From Variovorax paradoxus (lineage in GTDB: Bacteria; Pseudomonadota; Gammaproteobacteria; Burkholderiales; Burkholderiaceae_C): DNA of 64,000 nt. Location: assembly GCF_022009635.1 (NCBI RefSeq), contig NZ_CP091716.1:4479001-4543000 (forward strand). Direction: 5' to 3'. Both the position numbers and the translations under genes were made by a program. How positions within the stretch are numbered: position 1 is the first letter of the stretch; the number at the start of each line of letters is the position of its first letter. The notes under the pieces were generated by a model. That model was not told the DNA's origin. It worked only from the letters and a program-made list of their open reading frames with translations, and made no database searches. This document shows positions 55,248 through 64,000 of this stretch, piece after piece.

Positions 55248-56558
55248 TCAGGTGTTGGGAGCCGGCGATTGTAGGGTGGCGGCCCAGATGGGGGCTTCAG
55301 CAAGTGCTCGGGAAGTTTGCGCGCCGCTTCCGTCGCGCAACGCCTTGAGAGTCACCTCGCCGCGTGCGAGTTCATCGGCGCCGAAGATTAGGGCGTAGGT
55401 TGCGCCGCTGGCATCCGCCTTCTTCATCTGCGCCTTGAAGCCGCTGAGGCCGTCGACGGTTGCCGCATGCATCTGCACGCGCACGCCGCTTTCGCGCAGC
55501 TGCTGCAGCGTACGCAGCGCGACCGGCATGGACGCTGCATCGGGCACGATGGCATAGGCGTCGGGCACTGGCGCCGGCACTTCGGCACCTTGCTCCTTGA
55601 GCAGGTCGAGCACGCGCTCCACGCCCATGGCCCAACCCACGGCCGGCGCGGGCTTGCCGCCGATCTGCGCGATCAGGTCGTCATAACGCCCACCGGCACA
55701 CACCGTGCCTTGCGAACCCAGGCGGTCGGTCACGAATTCGAAGACCGAGAGGTTGTAGTAATCCAGCCCGCGCACGAGGCGCGGATTGATCGTGAATGCA
55801 ATGTCGTTGGCCTTGAGGATGGCTTGCAGCCCCTCGAAGTGCGCGAGCGATTCGGCACCGAGAAAGTCGATCAGCTTAGGTGCCGACTCGACCACGTCCT
55901 TCATTGCCGGATTCTTGGTGTCGAGAATGCGCAGCGGGTTGCTGTGCAAGCGGCGCTTGCCATCTTCGTCGAGCTTGTCAGCGTGCTTCTCGAAGTGCGC
56001 GATGAGTTCGGTGCGGTGCAACGCGCGTTCGGCAGGCTGTCCCAGGCTGTTGAGCTCGAGGCGAACATCGGTCAGGCCGATGGCCTTCCAGAGTGCGTTC
56101 GCCAGCAGGATCAGCTCGGCATCGACGTCCGGGCCTGCAAAGCCCAGCGCTTCGGCCCCGATCTGGTGGAACTGGCGGAAACGCCCGCGCTGCACGTTCT
56201 CGCGGCGGAACATCGGGCCGGTGTACCAGAGGCGCTTGGGCCCTTCGTACAGCATGTTGTGCTCGATCACCGCGCGCACCAGGCCGGCGGTGTTCTCCGG
56301 GCGCATGGTCAGGTGCTCGAACTTGCCGTGCTTGTCGGCGCGGTCCTCGAAGGAGTACATCTCCTTCTCGACGATGTCGGTCACTTCGCCGATACCGCGC
56401 ACGAAGAGTGCCGTGCGTTCCAGGATCGGCGTGCGGACGTTGCGGTACGCAAACCGCCCCATCAGGTCGCGCACGGTGGCCTCGAGCCACTCCCAGCGCG
56501 CCGATTCGGGCGGCAATATGTCGTTCATGCCTTTGACGGCATTCAATTTATCAGCCAT
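55248..56558 (-). CDS. hisS: Histidyl-tRNA synthetase
   Basis: A 436-residue class II synthetase. It shows motif 2 ([22 protein letters not shown]), the histidine-specific [13 protein letters not shown] and GGRYDDLI, and motif 3 near [13 protein letters not shown]. The anticodon-binding domain ends the chain. It attaches histidine to tRNA-His in the cytoplasm and is essential. It is 16 bases after ispG and 5 bases before the yfgM-like gene. Confidence 0.97.
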   Translation of the reverse strand: MADKLNAVKGMNDILPPESARWEWLEATVRDLMGRFAYRNVRTPILERTALFVRGIGEVTDIVEKEMYSFEDRADKHGKFEHLTMRPENTAGLVRAVIEHNMLYEGPKRLWYTGPMFRRENVQRGRFRQFHQIGAEALGFAGPDVDAELILLANALWKAIGLTDVRLELNSLGQPAERALHRTELIAHFEKHADKLDEDGKRRLHSNPLRILDTKNPAMKDVVESAPKLIDFLGAESLAHFEGLQAILKANDIAFTINPRLVRGLDYYNLSVFEFVTDRLGSQGTVCAGGRYDDLIAQIGGKPAPAVGWAMGVERVLDLLKEQGAEVPAPVPDAYAIVPDAASMPVALRTLQQLRESGVRVQMHAATVDGLSGFKAQMKKADASGATYALIFGADELARGEVTLKALRDGSGAQTSRALAEAPIWAATLQSPAPNT

Positions 56559-56574
56559 GGATCCTGCGGAGGTG

Positions 56575-57845
<1,271 letters not shown>

Positions 57846-57849
<4 letters not shown>

Positions 57850-58811
57850 GACGTCACCTCGAAACGCGCCACGCCACCGCTCTTGGTGACCGGCTTCAGG
57901 TCGAAAGGCTTGCCGCGCACCTGCACGTCGACGCTCGACGCACGGCCCACGACCACGGACAGCGGCAGCGCGCCCGACAGGCCGACGGTCTCGCCGGCCT
58001 GCAGGCTGCGACGCAGCAGCTGCTTGCCGCCGGCTTCGGTCACGGTGATCCAGCACTCTTCACGTGCCACGAAAACGAGCTGCTGGCTGCTCGCGGCGGA
58101 AGCTGCAGGCGCGACGGCGGCGGGTGCCGTTGCGACCGGCGTCGTTGCATTGGCTGGATTGGCAGCAACAGGCGTCTCTACAGCCGCTCCCACCGAACCG
58201 CTTGGCGCTACCGCCTGAGCCGGCACGGTCTCGGCGACGACGCCCGAACCGCCCGGCGTTCCCGCGGACGCATCGTTCGTTGCCGGGGTGTCGGCCGAGC
58301 CATGCGCCGTCAGACGCGAGACCGAGGCACCGAGCTGATCGAAGACCGACTGCGGCAGCCAGAACAGCGCGCCCGCGCCGATCAGCAGCAGCACCACGAC
58401 GGTCAGCAGCGCGCGCGATGGCAGGCCGCCGCTGGAGCGGCCGTTGCCGGCCCAGCGCGGCGTGCCCGACGAGATGTTGGTCTTGAGCGTGCGGTCGGCC
58501 GCGGCCAGCGACACCTTCTGCGTGGTCGGCAGCTTGGCGAGCACGGGCGCGGGATCGATGCGCAAGGCGCGGCAGACGCTGCTGGCGAGCGCACGCGCAA
58601 ATACCGGATCGGGCAACGAAGCGATGTCGTCGGCCTCGAGCGCCAGCAGTTTCTGCGGGGGCACCTTGAGCGCCGCCGCCACCATTTCGATGTGCAGGCC
58701 ATGCGCCTCGCGCGCCTCGCGAAGCAAGTCGCCTGCGGTCTTGTGCGTGATGTCGCCTTCTTCGAGCGGCTGCGCCGCGGAAGTGCCGAACTCCGAAACC
58801 CGATCAATCAT
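57846..58811 (-). CDS. rodZ: Cytoskeletal protein RodZ
   Basis: A 321-residue protein with a cytoplasmic helix-turn-helix of the XRE type (residues 26-100, [20 protein letters not shown]), one membrane segment (about 135-155, [21 protein letters not shown]), and a periplasmic DUF4115 domain at the end ([20 protein letters not shown]). A long Ala/Pro/Thr-rich linker precedes the last domain. RodZ links MreB to the membrane and keeps rod shape. Its start lies inside the end of the pilW gene (8 bases overlap). Confidence 0.95.
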
Positions 58812-59658
58812 TGAAATTCCCGCGCTCGTACGCTGATGCCTCCCGCGACTGGGGGAAGCGTCGTTGCAGTTGACCTCCCAACTGCGCCAATGCCTCGCGG
58901 TTGTTGAGCTTTCGTTCGATCTTGATGCCGAGCCACAGCGTTTCGGCGCTGGCCGAAGGGCTGTTGTTGACGCGGCGAATGTAGAACTGCGCACGCGACC
59001 ATTCTTCGCGCTGCGCGAGCACCAGGGCCAGGTTGAAACCGACCACCGGGTTGCTGGCGTCGATCTCGTAGGCCTGCTGAAGGGTGCGCTCGGCCTGCGC
59101 GCGCTGGCCCGCCTTGAGCTCGCAGACGCCACGCGTCATGAGCGTCTTGGCACGGTCGGCGTAGCTGGGCACGGCGAGCGCCTCGTTGAACTGCGTTGCC
59201 GCATCGCCGTAGCGGTTCTGCTGGCACAGCAGCCAACCGTAGTTGTGGCGCGTGTTGGGGTCGCGCGGATTGATGGCAATGGCGCGGCGAAAACTGTCTT
59301 CGGCCATGCCGGCGTCGTCGAGCCGCATGTAGACCAGGCCGCGCAGGTTGTACGCGTCCGAATTGTTCGGGTCGGCGGCGAGCGCCTGCTTGATCTCGTC
59401 GAGCGCGACGTTGGTTTGGCCCTGCTCGAAGTAGCCCGAGGCCAGCTCCATGCGCAGGCGCGCGCGGCGCTGGCGGGAGCTTTCGTCGGACTCGGTGACG
59501 ATGTCCACGCCCTTGCCCGAACTGGTGTCGGCCAGGCTCGTGGTGGTGGTGCGCGTGCTGACGCAACCGGCGAGCAAAAACGTCACGGCGACGCCGGCAA
59601 AACTCGCGGCCAGCATTCGCTGCGCGCTAGCGGTCGTCATCGGAAAGGCCATGCTCAT
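58804..59658 (-). CDS. pilW: Type IV pilus biogenesis/stability lipoprotein PilW (PilF)
   Basis: A 284-residue protein with a lipoprotein signal (lipobox LLAGC near residue 30) and then a chain of tetratricopeptide repeats from about residue 65 to 250. Stretches such as AYNLRGLVYMRLDDAGMAED and TRHNYGWLLCQQNRYGDAAT are typical. PilW/PilF carries the secretin of type IV pili to the outer membrane. The start at 59658 is 4 bases after the stop of rlmN. The gene overlaps rodZ by 8 bases. Confidence 0.93.
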   Translation of the reverse strand: MSMAFPMTTASAQRMLAASFAGVAVTFLLAGCVSTRTTTTSLADTSSGKGVDIVTESDESSRQRRARLRMELASGYFEQGQTNVALDEIKQALAADPNNSDAYNLRGLVYMRLDDAGMAEDSFRRAIAINPRDPNTRHNYGWLLCQQNRYGDAATQFNEALAVPSYADRAKTLMTRGVCELKAGQRAQAERTLQQAYEIDASNPVVGFNLALVLAQREEWSRAQFYIRRVNNSPSASAETLWLGIKIERKLNNREALAQLGGQLQRRFPQSREASAYERGNFND

Positions 59659-59662
59659 TGCT

Positions 59663-60811
<1,149 letters not shown>

Positions 60812-60832
60812 GGAATCGGTCGAGATACGACT

Positions 60833-61258
60833 TCAGCGTGCGTAGACGTTGAGGCCGGCGAAGAAGAACGCGACTTCGTTCGCTGCGGTTTCGGGAGCGT
60901 CCGAGCCGTGCACTGCGTTGGCGTCGATGCTGTCGGCGAAGTCGGCGCGGATGGTGCCGGCGGCTGCCTTCTTCGGGTCGGTGGCGCCCATCAGGTCGCG
61001 GTTCTTGGCGATGGCGTTTTCGCCTTCGAGCGCCTGCACGAACACGGGGCCCGAGATCATGAACTCGACCAGGTCCTTGAAGAAGGGACGTTCCTTGTGC
61101 ACGGCGTAGAACTGCTCGGCTTCGTTGCGCGACAGGTGCACCAGCTTGGCGGCGACGACCTTGAGGCCGGCGGCTTCAAAGCGGGAAACGATCTTGCCGA
61201 TGACGTTCTTGGCGACTGCGTCGGGCTTGATGATGGAAAGGGTACGTTCGATAGCCAT
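60833..61258 (-). CDS. ndk: Nucleoside diphosphate kinase
   Basis: A 141-residue enzyme. The catalytic histidine is in [16 protein letters not shown], and the opening [20 protein letters not shown] is the family's standard start. It moves the gamma phosphate from ATP to other NDPs to balance the nucleotide pool. Length and order of motifs are as in E. coli Ndk. The gap before it (about 150 bases) is the first break in the block and likely holds a promoter. Confidence 0.97.
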   Translation of the reverse strand: MAIERTLSIIKPDAVAKNVIGKIVSRFEAAGLKVVAAKLVHLSRNEAEQFYAVHKERPFFKDLVEFMISGPVFVQALEGENAIAKNRDLMGATDPKKAAAGTIRADFADSIDANAVHGSDAPETAANEVAFFFAGLNVYAR

Positions 61259-61373
61259 TGAAATGCTTCCTGAGCTTTGATTTTGAAGAGTTTTGTCACA
61301 ACTGCAACGAGTTTGTTGCGCCGTATGCCGACAAAGCCTCTGATTTTAACCGGCGCAGCCCCCGGGGCTCATG

Positions 61374-61404
61374 AAAACCCCGCGAAAGGCCGCGCTCCTG
61401 CGGG
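61374..61404 (-). terminator. Likely terminator after rluB
   Basis: On the minus strand CCCGC and GCGGG form a short GC stem with a long loop, followed directly by GTTTT. It lies just past the rluB stop and before the ndk start. The stem is only 5 bp, so efficiency is uncertain. Confidence 0.4.
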
Positions 61405-61410
61405 AGGCTT

Positions 61411-63210
61411 TCAGCGACCGCGGCGACGTCCGCCGCCCGAGTTGCCGAAGCCGCTTCCACCACCGCCTCCGCCGCCACGGCGGCCGGGGCCTCCGCGCTG
61501 CTCCTTGCGCTGGCGCGAGAAGCTGTCGGCGCCGATGTAGCCGAGCGAGGTCTTCATCGGATCGGGCTGGTTGGCACCGCTGGGCTGACGGTCGTCACCC
61601 TGGCGATTGCCGCCGCCCTTGCCGCGACGCCCCTGGCCTTGCGGCTGACCACCGTTGCCACCGTTGCCACCACCCCGATTGGGGCGTGGGCCGCGGTCGC
61701 CGCGCGGCGGACGGCCGTCGCCCAGCGGATTCGGGATCGGCGCCTCGCCACGGCCGCCGTCGTCGCGCATCTCGCGCGGCTGGCCACCACCCTGGCCACC
61801 GCCGTTGCGGTTGCCGCGGCGCTTCTTGTTGCGTCCGTTGCGACCATTGCCGCCACCGTCCTGACCGGGGCCGCGCTGCTGCGGGCCGGGGCGAGCAGCA
61901 GCGCCGCCGGAAGCCTGGAACAGCGCACGGATGTCGCGCTCGTCGAGCTCCATCCAGGCGCCGCGCTTCAGGCCGCGCGGCAACACCATCGCGCCGTAGC
62001 GGATGCGGATCAGCCGGCTGACCGCATGGCCGACCGACTCGAACAGGCGGCGCACCTCGCGGTTGCGGCCTTCGGAAATCGTCACGCGATACCAGCAGTT
62101 CGAGCCTTCGCCGCCGCCGTCTTCGATGGTGCCGAACTGGGCCATGCCGTCGTCCAGGCGCACCCCGTCGAGCAGCTTCTGCTTTTCTTCGCTGGTGAGC
62201 GCGCCCAGCACGCGCACCGCGTACTCGCGCTCCAGGCCGAAGCGCGGGTGCATCAGCTGGTTGGCCAGATCGCCGGAGCTGCTGAACAGCAGCAGGCCTT
62301 CGGTGTTCAGGTCGAGCCGGCCGACCGATTGCCACTTGCCCTGCTGCAGGCGCGGCAGCTTGCGGAACACGGTGGGCCGGTTCTGCGGGTCGTCATGCGT
62401 GACCACTTCGCCGGTGGGCTTGTGGTAGGCGATGACGCGCGGCGGCGGCGGCGCGATGCGGTAGCGGATCGGCTTGCCATTGATCTTGACCTGATCGCCG
62501 TACTGGATGCGCTGACCGATGTGGGCCGGCTCGTTGTTGACGGAAATGCGCCCCTGGAGAATCAGCTGCTCCATTTCGAGCCGCGAACCCAGGCCCGCCT
62601 GCGCCAGCACCTTGTGCAGCTTGGGCGAGTCGGCCTCGGGCAGCAGCACGCGCTTGAGCGGCGGCACCTCGGGGCTTTCCTCGTCGGCGTCGAACTGGCC
62701 GGAAATGACGTCGGCGAAGCGGATCGGCTCGGGCGGCAGCGCATTGCGCTGTTCGCGCTCGGCGGCGCGACGGGCGCGGTCGAGGTCGTCCTCTTCCTCG
62801 TCAGGCTCTTCCTCTTCCTCGTCTTCGTCTTGTTCTTCGCTGTAATCGCGAGCCGGCTCGGCTGGCTCGGGTTCGGTGGCAACAGCTTCCGGCGCGTCGA
62901 CAGCGACAGCAGTCACCGGCTCGGGCGCCTCCACCACTTCGGCCACGGGCGCAGCGTCAGCCACGGGCTGCAGAACCTCTTCGGACACAGGCTGCTCCGC
63001 CGGCTCCACGACTTTCTTCTTGCGAGGCGCGCGCGGCTTCTTGGGCGCTTCGGCCTCAGCCGGCGCAGCGGACACTTCGGACACAGCCTCCGGCGCAACC
63101 GACTCGGCAGCGGCGACCGCGGCCTTCTTGGGCGCAGCCGCCCTTTTCTTCTTCTTGACTTCGGGCTCGGCCGGCAGCATTGCCGCGTCGTCGGTGTCGG
63201 ATGGGCTCAT
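61411..63210 (-). CDS. rluB: 23S rRNA pseudouridine synthase RluB with long disordered tails
   Basis: A 599-residue protein, about twice the usual RluB length. Residues 196-245 are the S4 RNA-binding domain ([20 protein letters not shown]), and the catalytic aspartate is D300 in [13 protein letters not shown]; the synthase core ends near residue 430. Residues 1-160 are Ala/Glu/Pro/Lys-rich with acidic runs, and residues 434-599 are rich in Gly, Arg and Asn ([20 protein letters not shown]). RluB makes pseudouridine 2605 in 23S rRNA. Both tails seem disordered and may extend RNA contact. Its start overlaps the scpB stop by ATGA. Confidence 0.93.
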   Translation of the reverse strand: MSPSDTDDAAMLPAEPEVKKKKRAAAPKKAAVAAAESVAPEAVSEVSAAPAEAEAPKKPRAPRKKKVVEPAEQPVSEEVLQPVADAAPVAEVVEAPEPVTAVAVDAPEAVATEPEPAEPARDYSEEQDEDEEEEEPDEEEDDLDRARRAAEREQRNALPPEPIRFADVISGQFDADEESPEVPPLKRVLLPEADSPKLHKVLAQAGLGSRLEMEQLILQGRISVNNEPAHIGQRIQYGDQVKINGKPIRYRIAPPPPRVIAYHKPTGEVVTHDDPQNRPTVFRKLPRLQQGKWQSVGRLDLNTEGLLLFSSSGDLANQLMHPRFGLEREYAVRVLGALTSEEKQKLLDGVRLDDGMAQFGTIEDGGGEGSNCWYRVTISEGRNREVRRLFESVGHAVSRLIRIRYGAMVLPRGLKRGAWMELDERDIRALFQASGGAAARPGPQQRGPGQDGGGNGRNGRNKKRRGNRNGGGQGGGQPREMRDDGGRGEAPIPNPLGDGRPPRGDRGPRPNRGGGNGGNGGQPQGQGRRGKGGGNRQGDDRQPSGANQPDPMKTSLGYIGADSFSRQRKEQRGGPGRRGGGGGGGSGFGNSGGGRRRGR

Positions 63211-64000
63211 GTGGTTTTTCCGGGAGAAACTGCTTGGGGATCGACCTCGTCATCGGACGGGACGTCGGGTTCTTGTTGTTCCGGCTCTGGTGCTGGAACG
63301 GGCTCGGGCTCTTCCGAGGACTCGGCGGCTGGTTCGGCCTCGGGCTCGGGTTCGGCGGCCGCAGGCGCCTCGAATTCTTCGGCGGCGGCTGCGTTTTCGG
63401 CGACTTGCGCCTGCGCGGCCTCCACGGCTTCCACCACTTCCACGGCCTCCAGCGCCACCTCTGCCGACACGGGCGCCTTGGCCTCCTCCTCGGCATCCAT
63501 CGGCAACCCTTGTTGACCACCTGAAGCCTGCTCGAGCGCGTCGACCAGGGCGGCCTGCTGCGCAGGCGTCTCGATCAGCGGAAGCTGGTCGAGCGACGCC
63601 AGGCCAAGGTCGTCCAGGAACTGCCGCGTCGTCGCGAACAGCGCCGGCCGGCCGACCGTTTCGCGGTGGCCGATCACCTCGACCCAGCCGCGGTCTTCGA
63701 GCTGCTTGAGGATCAACGAGTTGATCGTCACGCCGCGGATGTCTTCCATGTCGCCGCGCGTGGCCGGCTGGCGGTACGCGATGATGGCCAGCGTCTCAAG
63801 GGCTGCGCGCGTGTAGCGCGGCGGCTTCTCGGGATGCAGGCGGTCGAGATGGTCGCGCATCTCGGGCCGGCTCTGAAAACGCCAGCCGCTGCCGACGCTC
63901 ACAAGCTCCAGGCCGCGCTGCGCCCAGTCTTCCTGCAATTCAAGCAACAGCACCTTGATGGTGTCCACGCCCAGCTCGTCGTCGAACAGCACGCGCATGT
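63207..64000 (-). CDS. scpB: Segregation and condensation protein B, 5' end beyond window
   Basis: The visible 263 residues start at [20 protein letters not shown], but the usual ScpB opening lies about 20-30 residues upstream, outside the window, so the gene is cut by the edge. Two winged-helix domains follow ([20 protein letters not shown] and [18 protein letters not shown]). The C-terminal 100 residues are Glu/Ala/Pro-rich and disordered, longer than usual. ScpB, with ScpA, completes the SMC condensin and helps chromosome segregation. The stop overlaps the rluB start. Confidence 0.92.
   Translation of the reverse strand, partial: MRVLFDDELGVDTIKVLLLELQEDWAQRGLELVSVGSGWRFQSRPEMRDHLDRLHPEKPPRYTRAALETLAIIAYRQPATRGDMEDIRGVTINSLILKQLEDRGWVEVIGHRETVGRPALFATTRQFLDDLGLASLDQLPLIETPAQQAALVDALEQASGGQQGLPMDAEEEAKAPVSAEVALEAVEVVEAVEAAQAQVAENAAAAEEFEAPAAAEPEPEAEPAAESSEEPEPVPAPEPEQQEPDVPSDDEVDPQAVSPGKTT

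Overview
The window is GC-rich, densely packed DNA of a beta-proteobacterium, most likely a Comamonadaceae member such as Variovorax. I infer this from the gene order hfq-hflX-hflK-hflC-DUF2065-hisZ-purA, from the protein sequences and from the mix of acyl-CoA, aromatic-ring and polyhydroxybutyrate genes. I could not run a search to confirm the genus. About 70 protein genes are supported. No rRNA, tRNA, CRISPR array, insertion sequence or prophage was seen.

Positions 1-16,500 are accessory catabolism and its regulators. In order they hold an amidase cut by the window edge; a ring-cleavage pair (extradiol dioxygenase and fumarylacetoacetase-type hydrolase) divergent from a GntR regulator with a striking AT-rich palindrome between them; a DUF4865 protein with an overlapping 41-residue membrane peptide; a LysR gene divergent from a D-threonine aldolase-like enzyme; a DszC-like flavin monooxygenase; an enoyl-CoA hydratase; a Tat-exported PhoX-type phosphatase; a DUF488 protein; a GST; an Lrp/AsnC regulator; a dienoyl-CoA-reductase-like SDR; a short CoA-transferase; and a secreted protein of unknown function.

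Positions 16,500-24,500 hold an EamA exporter and then a visibly AT-richer two-gene cyclic-di-GMP block: a membrane EAL protein with a ruined GGDEF domain, and a membrane diguanylate cyclase lacking the inhibitory site. The block ends in a terminator built from the last codons of the second gene. A YgiQ radical-SAM protein and a MarR-GNAT fusion regulator with a perfect 9-bp inverted repeat at its start follow. Two mirror-image hairpins (REP-like) close this part.

Positions 24,500-44,700 contain a patatin / acetoacetate decarboxylase / 3-hydroxybutyrate dehydrogenase operon, which looks like polyester and ketone-body metabolism, plus many one- or two-gene units. These include a CHRD lipoprotein, DUF924, YihY, a split chromate transporter, an aldo-keto reductase with DUF3237, a GNAT divergent from an XRE-cupin regulator, an FAD oxidoreductase, rlmB, a membrane protein carrying two ribosomal L7/L12 C-terminal-like repeats, an ABC ATPase divergent from a TesA-like esterase, a Cys/Met-type PLP enzyme, a MerR regulator with a VIT-VWA protein, and an AraC regulator with a VOC protein.

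Positions 44,700-64,000 are one long, conserved minus-strand core block. Read in the direction of transcription it is scpB, rluB, ndk, rlmN, pilW, rodZ, ispG, hisS, a yfgM-like gene, bamB, der, hfq, hflX, hflK, hflC, a DUF2065 gene, hisZ, purA and a phosphoribosyltransferase gene. It links translation accuracy, cell shape, outer-membrane assembly, isoprenoid, histidine and purine synthesis, and membrane-protease control. Several neighbours overlap or nearly touch, which suggests shared transcripts.

The best candidates for under-described biology are the MerR + VIT-VWA pair, the membrane-anchored L7/L12-like protein with its unknown partner, and the cyclic-di-GMP pair. None of these is proven to be a new system.
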